DNA of 18,040 bases from CAYVOX01 sp964453035 (GCA_964453035.1 CAYVOX010000056.1:1-18040), one strand, 5' to 3'; numbered from the stretch's first letter, positions 6,641 through 14,772 are shown. Notes: generated from the letters alone by a model not told the origin. A program made the numbers and translations.

Positions 6641-7180
6641 ATGAAAATCGTTGTTGTTGCCTCAACAAATCCTGTAAAAATCACGGCTGCAAAGGGTGGT
6701 TTTGAGCGCATGTTTTCCAAAGGGCAATTTGACTTTCAGGGAATCAATGTTTCTTCCGGTGTCAGCAACCAGCCTTTTAGCAATCTGGAGACACTGCAAG
6801 GCGCCAGGATCCGTGCGCAAAATGCGCGAGATGCCAGGCCTGATGCGGATTTCTGGGTGGGAATCGAGGGCGGAGTAGAAGATGACAATGGAGAATTAGC
6901 TGCCTTTGCGTGGATCGTCGTGATTTCAGATACACTATGCGGAAAGGGCAGGACGGGCACGTTCTTATTACCGCCCAAGGTTTCTCAGCTTGTCAGGCAG
7001 GGAAAAGAATTAGGGGATGCTGACGATATTGTTTTCGGCAAGACAAATTCCAAGCAACAAAACGGAGCGATTGGTTTGCTGACCGGAGATGTGCTCAACC
7101 GCACAAGCCTATATGAACATGCTGTGATTCTTGCGTTGGTACCGTTTAAGAACGAAAACCTGTATGAAGTGGAGCGTTGA
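6641..7180 (+). CDS. yjjX: Inosine/xanthosine triphosphatase, YjjX / DUF84 family
   Basis: 179 residues from the ATG at 6641 (MKIVVVASTNPVKITAA); an in-frame ATG lies two codons upstream at 6635. The protein follows E. coli YjjX along its length: STNPVK near the N-terminus, SSGVSNQPFSNLETLQGARI, RPDADFWVGIEGGV, FGKTNSKQQNGAIGLLTGDV and NRTSLYEHAVILALVPF. Characterised relatives hydrolyse ITP and XTP and keep deaminated purines out of nucleic acids. It ends on a TGA immediately followed by the ATG of the LOG-family gene, so the two are probably translated together. The start lacks a clear ribosome binding site, whereas a TATAAT lies just ahead. Confidence 0.9.
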   Translation: MKIVVVASTNPVKITAAKGGFERMFSKGQFDFQGINVSSGVSNQPFSNLETLQGARIRAQNARDARPDADFWVGIEGGVEDDNGELAAFAWIVVISDTLCGKGRTGTFLLPPKVSQLVRQGKELGDADDIVFGKTNSKQQNGAIGLLTGDVLNRTSLYEHAVILALVPFKNENLYEVER

Positions 7181-7762
7181 ATGGATTTGACCTCAATTTG
7201 CGTGTATTGCGGCTCGGCGGATGGACTGGCGCCTGTATATGTTTCTGCCGCTGAGGAAACCGGTCGTCTTCTGGCGGAAAACCACATCCGGCTGGTGTAC
7301 GGGGCTGGAAAAACCGGTTTGATGGGCGCGGTGGCTGATGGAGCGCTGCGGGCTCACGGGGAGGTGGTTGGGGTGGTGCCTGAGAACCTCAATACCCCAC
7401 AACTGATCCATGCGGGGCTGACGCAACTGGACGTGACACCGGATATTCACACGCGAAAAGCCCGAATGAGCGCGCTGGCGGATGCTTTTATTGCTCTGCC
7501 CGGCGGTTACGGCACGCTGGACGAATTGTTTGAAACCCTCACCTGGGCGCAGATTGGCATTCATCAAAAACCTGTTGGGATACTCAACACCAACCGCTAC
7601 TACGACCCTTTACTGGAAATGATTAAAAGGGCTGAGGCGGAGAAATTTATCTACGCCGAGCATCTTTGCTTACTGGTCATTGACGACGACCCGGGCAAGC
7701 TGCTTGCGAAAATCATGCAATACCAGCATCCCGAAGGGCTGGACCGCTGGGTGAACCGCTGA
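7181..7762 (+). CDS. LOG-family protein (TIGR00730 Rossmann fold; nucleoside 5'-monophosphate phosphoribohydrolase-like)
   Basis: 193 residues. The family motif PGGYGTLDELFE starts at 107, with GAGKTGLMGAVADGAL (41-56) and the TRKARM block (91-96) completing the active site of LOG-type enzymes, which cleave the N-glycosidic bond of nucleoside monophosphates (cytokinin-activating in plants). Older annotations call such proteins 'lysine decarboxylase', which the motif does not support. It starts directly after the yjjX stop. Pairing with an ITP/XTPase suggests a nucleotide-salvage or clean-up role, which is inference. Its stop is only 3 bases from the glmS stop on the other strand, leaving no room for a terminator between them. 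Confidence 0.9.
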   Translation: MDLTSICVYCGSADGLAPVYVSAAEETGRLLAENHIRLVYGAGKTGLMGAVADGALRAHGEVVGVVPENLNTPQLIHAGLTQLDVTPDIHTRKARMSALADAFIALPGGYGTLDELFETLTWAQIGIHQKPVGILNTNRYYDPLLEMIKRAEAEKFIYAEHLCLLVIDDDPGKLLAKIMQYQHPEGLDRWVNR

Positions 7763-7765
7763 GAA

Positions 7766-9607
7766 TTACTCCACCGTGACGGATTTTGCCAGGTTGCGAG
7801 GTTGGTCAACATCCAGACCGCGCAAGGTGGCAATGTGGTAAGCAAATAACTGAAGTGGAATAACGGTGGTGATAGGAGAGAGCAACCAGGGGGTTCTGGG
7901 GATCCAAAAAACATAGTCCACCAGGGTTGGGATGCGCTCGTCACCTTCAGTGGCTACAGCGAGCACGATACCGCCGCGGGCTTTGGCCTGCTCAATCTGG
8001 CTGACCATTTTCTCATACCAGGGATCGTCGGGGGCAATGGCCACAACAGGCATATCACGGTCAATGAGCGCAATGGGACCGTGCTTCATCTCGCCGGCGG
8101 GATAGCCCTCAGCGTGGATGTAGGATATCTCTTTTAGCTTGAGAGCACCCTCATAAGCAATTGGCATATTAATCCCACGGCCGAGGTAGAGCGTGTCGCG
8201 GACGTTCATTAATTGCCGAGCAACAACCTCAACTTCGGGCTCTCGGTCGAGGCATTGACCCACCAGGTGAGGAATAAGGCGCAGATCGGAGACTAATCGC
8301 TTGCGTTCGCGCTGCGTAAGGGTACCACGAAATTCGGCGAGTAGGATGGCGAGCATGTAGAGATCAACCAGGGGGGCGGTGAATGCCTTGGTGGATGCCA
8401 CGCCGATTTCCGGGCCTGTTTGCATGGAAATGAATCCGTCTGCCAGGCGCATGGCCTGAGAGCCAATCGCGTTGACGATGGACCATAAGATTGCTCCCTT
8501 GCGGCGGCCTTCTTCCATGGCAGCAAGAGTGTCAGCGGTTTCACCTGATTGGCTGATGGCAAGGATTACAGTGTTCTGGTCAACGATGGGATCGCGGTAC
8601 CGAAATTCGGAAGCGATATCCACTTCGACTGGGATGCGGGCGATTTTTTCAATCAGCACCTTACCGACCATTCCAGCATGCGCAGCAGTTCCACAGGCGG
8701 TGATGATGATTTTTTGAATACGCCGGGCGAGAGCTTCATCCAGGTTGAGTTGGGGCAGGCGAATGCGCGACTCGGAAAAATCTACACGGCCTGCAAGTGT
8801 ATCAGTCAGGGCACGCACCTGTTCGTGGATTTCTTTTTGCATGAAGTGGCGATATTCGCCTTTTTCGGCTGAGATGGGATCCCAGGATACGGAATGAGTC
8901 TGGAAAGATACGTTTTTCCCTTTGAGGTTTTGAACTTCCAGCTTATCTCTTTTTACAATGGCCAACTGGTGAGATTCCAGGAAGACAACCCTGCGAGTAT
9001 GTTCGAGGATGGCGGGGATATCGGAGGCGACGAGCATTTCATTTTCTCCGATTCCAATCACCACGCCACCAGCGTTACCGATGCGGGCCGCGATGATTTT
9101 GTCCGGTTCGTGAGAGGACATGATGACGATGCCGTGAGCACCCTTGAGGTTTTGAAGTGCGCGACGCGATGACTCTAACAGGTCATAACCGGTGGAGAGG
9201 TATTTTTCGATAAGGTGGACGATGGTTTCAGTATCCGTCTCGGAATGAAAGGTAACTCCTTCTGCAGTCAATTCCTCTCGCAATTCCAGATAGTTTTCGA
9301 CGATCCCATTATGCACGACCACTACATCACCGGTTGAGCCCATATGGGGGTGGGCATTGCGCGCGCTGGGCTCACCATGGGTAGCCCAGCGGGTGTGGCC
9401 GATTCCCAGGTTGCCTTGCAAGGGTTGGTCTTTGACGAGGTTAATGAGTAAATCTAATTTACCCACTTCTCGGCGCAGCTCGATATGGTCGTGCTGCATA
9501 ACAGCAATGCCCGCCGAGTCATAGCCGCGATATTCCAACTTCTTCAAGCCGTTTAAGATGACCGGTGTTGCATCTTTATTCCCAATATAGGCGACAATTC
9601 CACACAT
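7766..9607 (-). CDS. glmS: Glutamine--fructose-6-phosphate aminotransferase (isomerizing)
   Basis: 613 residues from the ATG at 9605-9607. This start is fixed by the required N-terminal catalytic Cys (MCGIVAYIGN, Cys2 exposed after Met removal) and a GGAGG site 7 bases upstream; the longer open frame is the leader. It makes glucosamine 6-phosphate from fructose 6-phosphate and glutamine, the first step towards UDP-GlcNAc and peptidoglycan. The glutaminase domain spans about 1-220 (EYRGYDSAG, TRWATHGEPS, NGIVENY), followed by two SIS sugar-isomerase domains (CGTAAHAG, ISQSGETADT, IGVASTKAFTA; then EGYPAGEMKHGPIALID) and the conserved end PRNLAKSVTVE. The leader upstream has glmS ribozyme features, so feedback control by glucosamine 6-phosphate is likely. 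Confidence 0.98.
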   Translation of the reverse strand: MCGIVAYIGNKDATPVILNGLKKLEYRGYDSAGIAVMQHDHIELRREVGKLDLLINLVKDQPLQGNLGIGHTRWATHGEPSARNAHPHMGSTGDVVVVHNGIVENYLELREELTAEGVTFHSETDTETIVHLIEKYLSTGYDLLESSRRALQNLKGAHGIVIMSSHEPDKIIAARIGNAGGVVIGIGENEMLVASDIPAILEHTRRVVFLESHQLAIVKRDKLEVQNLKGKNVSFQTHSVSWDPISAEKGEYRHFMQKEIHEQVRALTDTLAGRVDFSESRIRLPQLNLDEALARRIQKIIITACGTAAHAGMVGKVLIEKIARIPVEVDIASEFRYRDPIVDQNTVILAISQSGETADTLAAMEEGRRKGAILWSIVNAIGSQAMRLADGFISMQTGPEIGVASTKAFTAPLVDLYMLAILLAEFRGTLTQRERKRLVSDLRLIPHLVGQCLDREPEVEVVARQLMNVRDTLYLGRGINMPIAYEGALKLKEISYIHAEGYPAGEMKHGPIALIDRDMPVVAIAPDDPWYEKMVSQIEQAKARGGIVLAVATEGDERIPTLVDYVFWIPRTPWLLSPITTVIPLQLFAYHIATLRGLDVDQPRNLAKSVTVE

Positions 9608-9644
9608 GGAAAAACCTCCAGACTGGCGAGTGTAATGAAGCATA

Positions 9645-9830
9645 TGTAACCAGCCGCCAGGGGGCGCTGGTGATTAATATTCTCATTAGCGTGGGAAATT
9701 TCGGATGGATAACCGTCCAGAGGGCTTCCGCTGACCACTCGATTTTCCCGGAAAACCGGTTAGCTCTACCCTGCGGTAGAGAACCCTCATCCTCGTCACC
9801 TCAAATTCGGTTGGTTTGAGGCCATGCGCT
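9645..9830 (-). ncRNA. glmS ribozyme-like leader RNA with extra hairpins
   Basis: The minus-strand leader of glmS contains, in the right order, several marks of the self-cleaving glmS ribozyme. There is a putative cleavage site AUAA/GCGC (G1 at 9829), then P1 (CCTCAAA 9815-9821 with TTTGAGG 9799-9805), then GACGAGGA (9790-9797), which holds the family's catalytic guanine. P2 pairs GAGGG (9784-9788) with CCCTC (9720-9724), next to AGCGGAAG, the position of GGCGGAUG in known members. A small P3-like stem (GGACGG/CCAUCC, 9704-9719) and a P4-like hairpin (9649-9671, 9 bp with one bulge) follow, just before the ribosome binding site. Unlike the ribozymes I can recall, about 38 bases holding two hairpins (9764-9781 and about 9740-9758) sit between P2 and the AUCGA block. 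Homology is judged by eye, boundaries are approximate, and cleavage is not shown. Confidence 0.7.
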
Positions 9831-9868
9831 TATCATTCCCAGCTTATCGGTGTGTTGCAGTAAATTTA

Positions 9869-9874
9869 ATTATA
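9869..9874 (-). promoter_or_regulatory. Possible -10 element for glmS
   Basis: Perfect TATAAT on the minus strand, 39 bases upstream of the putative ribozyme cleavage site and just after the stop of the preceding AOR gene. No good -35 was found, so transcription from the upstream gene may also contribute. Confidence 0.4.
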
Positions 9875-9880
9875 ACTCAG

Positions 9881-12046
9881 TTAACCTCCGTGTTTTTTGA
9901 CCAGCGCGAGCACATCCGGAAAATCAATGCCCAACCGGGTTAGAGTTTCTACTTTTGGAATGCCATTTTCCGTCCAGCCTCTGCGTTTATAAACGGCATC
10001 TACTAGTTGATTATACCGATCTTCACGGTATTTTCTCAGCGCTGCCATTTTCTGTTCGGTGGAGAGAGCGGAGGGATCGATGCCGGCATCATCTCGCAGC
10101 GTCGTGTCGTATCGTTCCTGGCGCGACTCATATTCAATTTTTGTTACCGGACCGACAGCGCGATACGGTGGATAGTCATGCTGACGGGTGCCGAATCCCA
10201 GGCGGAGGTTGAAGACGCGCTGAAATTGATACACCTTTTCAGATTGGTTGAGAAAATCGTCAATTGTAGCTTTCTTTCCGATAACACCTTCATAGAGCCA
10301 GGTGTAGTTTTCCACATGCTCGGGCACCTTGGCGGGTTCGGCGGCGGTTTTGTTGCTGGCGGGAATGATGTCATTCCAGGGAAGTTTGCACAAACCGTGC
10401 AGGCTAAACCAGGTTCGCCAGATGGGGAAATAGAAAAGTGCCTCGGCTTTTTTCTCGAAGGTGGGGAGCTGTTTATGAACCAGTTCCATGAAGATGAGCC
10501 AGGCTTCGTCATGCTGCGCGCCTTTGGACGCCATGGCATAGCCACCCTGTTGAACGAGGGACTCCTTAGTCATGTATTCGGAGATTTCCATCCCCTTCAC
10601 TTCCATGCCGATGTCATGGAGAAGCTTGGCATCAACGCCGAATTGTTCAGCAAAATAGTGTTTCATGAAACGCACACCCTGGCCGACAATTACGCCAAAG
10701 CCTGTCCCATTGGCCATTTGATGAACCAACTCAAGAGCTGCGGAGGCATTTCCCCAGGTTAATTCAATCCCTCCCGTTCGCTCAGGATTGAGGATACCGT
10801 ATTCATAACATTCCATTGCGTAGGCAATCGAATTTCCAAGGGAGATGGTATCGATACCGTAGGTATCAGCATAAAAATTGAGTTCGAGGATGGATTCGGG
10901 GTCAAAAATGGCACAATTAGACCCCAACCCTCCCAGGGTCTCATACTCCGGGCCATCCACAAAGACAGCCTCCCCTTTGTACGGACCTGTTTTGAGATGG
11001 TAATGGTTGACACCGTGAGCGCAGGCCATGCTGCAACCGTACCAGCAGCCATCAGGCCCGGTGTGGTCAAACCACTGCTTCCATAGTTCACCGGCGATTT
11101 TGTGAGCATCAGGGTCAGCACCGAAGCGGAAATTTTGGACAGGCAGCAAATCAAAGCGATTCATGATTTCAACCAGGTATGGAGTACCGGTGCCGCGCAT
11201 ATCGTTTTGAGAACCATCGAAATCAGAGATTTCTTTGTTGATTCTCTGACCTGCTTTGCGAATGATGGACATATCCGCGCAACCGTTTGAATCGCCCGTC
11301 AGGCTGGTGTATTTGACCACGATAGCTTTGATTTTCTTATCGCGCAGCACACGACCAGCTCCTCCGCGGGCAGCCTGTTTGATGCGCACTTCTTTGCGGC
11401 GAGGATCATAATAACTGACGTTAAGCCCGCATATAGGGACGTATTCTGCTGCCTGGCCAGCCGATACGACTGAGATCCCGCGCATTTCCCTTTCGTTGGC
11501 GGCATAGTACTCCGTGATTAAATGATTGACCAGGTGGGTATTAACGGGTTCAAGGGGAGCGGATTCAACAGTAACCACGCCATTATCGCCGTCAATGAAG
11601 ATGATGACATCCGATTCGGCTTTGCCCTGAATTTCAAGAGCATCCCAACCGGCAAACTTGAGGTAAGGGCCAAAATACCCCCCGGCATTGCTATCGATTA
11701 TGGACTGGGTAAGGGGAGAGATCGTTACGGCGGTGCATTTGCCAGTGCCGGGGTAGGCTGTGATGCCGCCGATGGGGCCACCTGCAATGAGCAGCTCGTT
11801 TTCCGGGTCATTCCACCGGGTTGTATCCTTGACGGCATTCCACAATAACCACAGGCAAAATCCCCTTCCTCCGGTAAAAGTGTCTTTCATCTGTTGGGTC
11901 ACTGGCTTTGCCTGGATCTGGTTGGCGTTTAGATTGATGTAAAGCGTGCGGTTGGCATAGCCGCGCTCAACAGGCTGTAAGGGATAATGCATCTGCGCCA
12001 CGATTTTGTGGGCAGCTCGGATTTCTTCGAGTGAAAGGGTGGCCAT
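9881..12046 (-). CDS. Divergent tungsten-type aldehyde:ferredoxin oxidoreductase
   Basis: 721 residues, longer than the roughly 600-620 of classical AORs. AORs use a tungsten bis-pterin cofactor and a [4Fe-4S] cluster to oxidise aldehydes to acids with ferredoxin. Family blocks are clear: TGGRGFCLWLLW, PGTGKCTAVTISPLT, AGGYFGPYLKFAGWD, RGGAGRVLRDKKIKAI, GPEYETLGGLGSNC (E367) and D394-TYGI-D399. The cluster Cys residues are C334, C338, C342 and C553 (LHGLCKLPW). Three points differ from the family as I know it: the first Cys spacing is x3 instead of x2; the usual DxxGLC is SLHGLC; and the 'DPRG'-like segment before YAMASKGAQH (H512) is replaced by MTKES. Substrate is unknown. GGAGG precedes the ATG. 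It diverges from a GntR regulator and a 2-oxoacid:ferredoxin oxidoreductase. Confidence 0.88.
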   Translation of the reverse strand: MATLSLEEIRAAHKIVAQMHYPLQPVERGYANRTLYINLNANQIQAKPVTQQMKDTFTGGRGFCLWLLWNAVKDTTRWNDPENELLIAGGPIGGITAYPGTGKCTAVTISPLTQSIIDSNAGGYFGPYLKFAGWDALEIQGKAESDVIIFIDGDNGVVTVESAPLEPVNTHLVNHLITEYYAANEREMRGISVVSAGQAAEYVPICGLNVSYYDPRRKEVRIKQAARGGAGRVLRDKKIKAIVVKYTSLTGDSNGCADMSIIRKAGQRINKEISDFDGSQNDMRGTGTPYLVEIMNRFDLLPVQNFRFGADPDAHKIAGELWKQWFDHTGPDGCWYGCSMACAHGVNHYHLKTGPYKGEAVFVDGPEYETLGGLGSNCAIFDPESILELNFYADTYGIDTISLGNSIAYAMECYEYGILNPERTGGIELTWGNASAALELVHQMANGTGFGVIVGQGVRFMKHYFAEQFGVDAKLLHDIGMEVKGMEISEYMTKESLVQQGGYAMASKGAQHDEAWLIFMELVHKQLPTFEKKAEALFYFPIWRTWFSLHGLCKLPWNDIIPASNKTAAEPAKVPEHVENYTWLYEGVIGKKATIDDFLNQSEKVYQFQRVFNLRLGFGTRQHDYPPYRAVGPVTKIEYESRQERYDTTLRDDAGIDPSALSTEQKMAALRKYREDRYNQLVDAVYKRRGWTENGIPKVETLTRLGIDFPDVLALVKKHGG

Positions 12047-12082
12047 AACTTCCTCCGAATTGGATGAAATTGAGACACGATA

Positions 12083-12091
12083 ATTATATCA
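12083..12091 (-). promoter_or_regulatory. Extended -10 promoter element for the AOR gene
   Basis: The minus strand reads TGATATAAT, a full extended -10 (TG-n-TATAAT), about 37 bases upstream of the AOR ATG. The -35 position is poor, as is allowed for extended -10 promoters. Confidence 0.55.
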
Positions 12092-12134
12092 AGGGGAGGA
12101 AATTCGCATGGGATGAAAAGTCATTCTAAGATGA

Positions 12135-12147
12135 GATGAATGTCATC
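12135..12147. promoter_or_regulatory. Candidate operator palindrome (GATGA-n3-TCATC)
   Basis: A perfect 5-bp inverted repeat with a 3-base centre lies upstream of the GntR -35 box. A related weaker copy (GATGA-n4-TCATT) is at 12112-12125. Both lie between the divergent AOR and GntR promoters. The size suits a GntR/FadR-type dimer, but no binding is shown. Confidence 0.4.
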
Positions 12148-12157
12148 ATCGAAATAC

Positions 12158-12186
12158 TTGACTCTTGATATTTGTGATGCTATGAT
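12158..12186 (+). promoter_or_regulatory. Promoter for the GntR-korA-korB operon
   Basis: TTGACT (12158-12163), exactly 17 bases, TATGAT (12181-12186). Transcription would start near 12193, about 29 bases before the regulator's ATG. Confidence 0.65.
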
Positions 12187-12193
12187 CAATATA

Positions 12194-12209
12194 ATCTGAT
12201 TAATTAGAT
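12194..12209. promoter_or_regulatory. Candidate operator palindrome over the transcription start
   Basis: ATCTGATTAATTAGAT is a 16-base near-perfect palindrome (7 of 8 pairs) at the predicted start of transcription of the GntR gene, a position that would allow autorepression. Regulator identity is inferred from position only. Confidence 0.4.
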
Positions 12210-12221
12210 CGTTATGTAAAT

Positions 12222-12914
12222 ATGAACAGCAAATCATCAGATCAATCATCGATATTTATGACCTACCTGGCAAAGAATTGCCAGGATGGTGAGCGCTTGC
12301 CTTCCCTTGCCGAGCTTGCTGCTGAACTGGGGATAAGCGTGGCGGCTTTGCGCGAGCAGCTTGAAATTGCCAGGGTGCTGGGCGTGGTTGAAGTTAAACC
12401 CAGGACGGGAATACGGCGAGTACCTTATGGGTTTCGAGATGCAGTAGTCTCCAGCCTGACCTATGGAATCAGAACCAATCCTGAGAATTTTTTGGCTTAC
12501 GCAAATTTACGAAGGCATATTGAAGCCTCATACTGGTATGAGGCTGTGACACGGCTAACGTCTGATGACCATAATAAATTAAGGGGGCTGGTGCAGCGCG
12601 CGCTTGAGAAACTGGCTTTGTCTCCACCCGTCATCCCTCAAAACGAACACCGTGAACTACATCTTACGATCTATAAACGTCTCGATAATATCTTTGTGAT
12701 GGGTTTACTGGAAGCCTTTTGGAAGGAGTATGAGGCGGTCGGATTAGATGTAATGGTGGAATTGGCATACGTCACCCGTGTGTGGGAGTTTCACCAGAGG
12801 ATGGTGGATGCGATATGCGCCGGAGATTATGAGGTGGGCTACCAGGCGATGGTTGAGCATATGGAATTATTGGATAAGCGGCCTAAGAATTCGTCCAATC
12901 AAAAATTCGAGTAA
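12222..12914 (+). CDS. GntR-family transcriptional regulator, FadR-like (FCD domain)
   Basis: 230 residues. The N-terminal winged helix (about 23-66) carries the GntR pattern GERLPSLAELAAELGIS then ALREQLEIARVLGVVEVKP. The helical C-terminal part (about 90-220) fits an FCD ligand domain, with the usual metal-binding-type polar residues in NEHRELHLTIYKRLDN, EFHQRMVDAICAGD and MVEHMELL. FCD domains usually bind small carboxylates, which would fit control by an acid or 2-oxoacid made or used by the neighbours. It is 10 bases upstream of korA in the same operon and diverges from the AOR gene, so it probably controls both. The ATG has no obvious Shine-Dalgarno sequence. Confidence 0.88.
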   Translation: MNSKSSDQSSIFMTYLAKNCQDGERLPSLAELAAELGISVAALREQLEIARVLGVVEVKPRTGIRRVPYGFRDAVVSSLTYGIRTNPENFLAYANLRRHIEASYWYEAVTRLTSDDHNKLRGLVQRALEKLALSPPVIPQNEHRELHLTIYKRLDNIFVMGLLEAFWKEYEAVGLDVMVELAYVTRVWEFHQRMVDAICAGDYEVGYQAMVEHMELLDKRPKNSSNQKFE

Positions 12915-12924
12915 AGGAGACGTT

Positions 12925-14772
12925 ATGGAACTTCCTCAGGCAGGACAGGCGGGAACTGAAACTAACCAACAACAGAAGGTTATCAACGACTTTGTCATCA
13001 CGTTTAGCACAATCAATGGGTCGGGCTCGGCTACGGCAAACAATACTTTGTTACGGACTTTATTCCGGATGGGGATACCGGTTTCGGGCAGGAATATTTT
13101 CCCCTCCAACATCCAGGGGCTGCCCACATGGTATTCCATCCGGTTATCCAAAGACGGATACCTGGCGAGGGTGGAGAAGGATGATATTGTGGTTGCGATG
13201 AACCCGACCACTATCCTGAAGGAACAGAACCATCTGGTGCCCGGTGGCGTTTTGTTTTATGCGGATGACATCAAGCTTGAAAAAGCGCGAGAGGATATTC
13301 ACGTCTATCCGATGCCAGTTAAGAAAATCATCAAAGGCGCGGATGTGGCTCCAAACCTGCGGGATTACATAGCAAATATGGTCTACGTGGGGGTGGTGGC
13401 GCAAATATTGGGTATTCCGCTGGAGAAAATTTACCAGGCGCTGGATTATCAATTCAAGGGGAAGAAGAAGGCGATCGATGCTAATTTCACCGTGGTGCAA
13501 TCTGCGGCGCAGTGGGCTGAGCAGAACCTGGTGAAACAGGACCGATACTATGTGGAAGTGATGAATGGCACCGAGGGATACATCATGGCTGATGGAAACA
13601 CAGCGGGCGCACTGGGAGCGGTTTTTGGCGGTGTTCAATTTACAGCCTGGTATCCCATTACGCCGGCATCAACATTGGCTGAGTCGTTGATTGAATATTT
13701 GCCGGAATTGAGAAAAGACCCGAAAACGCGCAAGGATACCTTTGTGGTCATCCAGGCGGAGGATGAACTGGCTGCAATTGGCATGGCGGTGGGGGCTGGG
13801 TGGAGCGGATTGCGATCGATGACATCCACCTCGGGACCAGGAGTCAGCTTGATGTCTGAATACCTGGGCCTGGCGTATTATGCTGAAACACCGGTGGTCA
13901 TCTGGAATGTGCAGCGGACGGGTCCGTCGACGGGCCTGCCAACGCGCACCTCTCAGGGAGACCTGACCCAGGCCTACTTCAACAGCCACGGGGACAAGGA
14001 TTTTATTATTCTTTTACCCGGCTCCGTTAATGAATGTTTTGAGTTTGGCTGGAGGGCGTTTGATATTGCAGAGAGAATCCAGACACCGGTTTTTGTCTTG
14101 AGCGACCTTGACCTGGGAATGAACCAGTGGATGACTCCTGAGTTTGTTTACCCTGATTCGGCGATGGATCGAGGGAAGATACTGTGGGAGGAAGACCTCA
14201 AGAAGATTCTAGAGGAACGGCAGGGTGATTGGGGGCGCTACCTGGATATTGACGGCGACGGCATTCCATACCGAACCGTGGTGGGTAACACACACCCGAG
14301 AAGCGCATATTTTACACGCGGCACTGGCCACGATGAATACGGAAAGTATTCCGAAGAAGGCGACATTTGGGAAAGAGGCATGGAGCGTATTAAGAAGAAG
14401 TTTGAAACCGCCAAAGACTTTTTGCCTAAACCAGTTACTACCGAGGGTAAAAATGCGCGATTTGCAATCATTTCAATGGGCTCGGCTGACCCGGCAGTGA
14501 TGGAAGCAATCGATCAATTGAAAGCTCAGGGGGTAGGCGCGGATTACATGCGGATTAAGGCGATCCCGTTCCATGATGAGGTTCGAGCATTTATCGAGAA
14601 GCACGACCGCGTTTATGTGGTGGAAACCAACAGGGACGGCCAACTACGCCAACTACTCACGATAGCATTCCCGGAGCTGGCAGTCAGGTTGCGCAAAGCT
14701 GCTCACCTGGATGGATTGCCGTTAACTGCCCAATGGGTTCGAGAGACTATCATGAACCAGGAGGTGAAATGA
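12925..14772 (+). CDS. korA: 2-oxoacid:ferredoxin oxidoreductase, alpha subunit (gamma-alpha fusion)
   Basis: 615 residues from the ATG at 12925 with AAAGGAG upstream; the longer frame only overlaps the regulator. The gamma-like domain (about 20-215, INGSGSATANNTLL, GIPVSGRNIFPSNIQGLPTW) is fused ahead of the alpha pyrimidine-binding domain, where YPITP (243-247), QAEDELAAIGMAVGAGWSG, TSTSGPGVSLMSE and RTGPSTGLPT are typical of the two-subunit OFOR/KGOR type. With the beta subunit it oxidatively decarboxylates a 2-oxoacid with CoA to an acyl-CoA, CO2 and reduced ferredoxin, and may run in reverse in some organisms. No delta ferredoxin domain is present. Substrate (2-oxoglutarate, pyruvate or a branched or aromatic 2-oxoacid) cannot be settled by eye. 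Its TGA overlaps the beta subunit's start. Confidence 0.92.
   Translation: MELPQAGQAGTETNQQQKVINDFVITFSTINGSGSATANNTLLRTLFRMGIPVSGRNIFPSNIQGLPTWYSIRLSKDGYLARVEKDDIVVAMNPTTILKEQNHLVPGGVLFYADDIKLEKAREDIHVYPMPVKKIIKGADVAPNLRDYIANMVYVGVVAQILGIPLEKIYQALDYQFKGKKKAIDANFTVVQSAAQWAEQNLVKQDRYYVEVMNGTEGYIMADGNTAGALGAVFGGVQFTAWYPITPASTLAESLIEYLPELRKDPKTRKDTFVVIQAEDELAAIGMAVGAGWSGLRSMTSTSGPGVSLMSEYLGLAYYAETPVVIWNVQRTGPSTGLPTRTSQGDLTQAYFNSHGDKDFIILLPGSVNECFEFGWRAFDIAERIQTPVFVLSDLDLGMNQWMTPEFVYPDSAMDRGKILWEEDLKKILEERQGDWGRYLDIDGDGIPYRTVVGNTHPRSAYFTRGTGHDEYGKYSEEGDIWERGMERIKKKFETAKDFLPKPVTTEGKNARFAIISMGSADPAVMEAIDQLKAQGVGADYMRIKAIPFHDEVRAFIEKHDRVYVVETNRDGQLRQLLTIAFPELAVRLRKAAHLDGLPLTAQWVRETIMNQEVK

Noticed and set aside
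7763..7765. Terminator between the LOG gene and glmS
   Set aside because: Only 3 bases separate the convergent stops and no hairpin with a T-run is visible near them.
10007..10762. 251-residue plus-strand open frame inside the AOR gene
   Set aside because: Complement shadow of a conserved enzyme; no family motifs and no credible start signal.
12778..12924. Upstream extension of the korA frame
   Set aside because: It overlaps the GntR gene out of frame; the start at 12925 has AAAGGAG at proper spacing and begins the family homology soon after.
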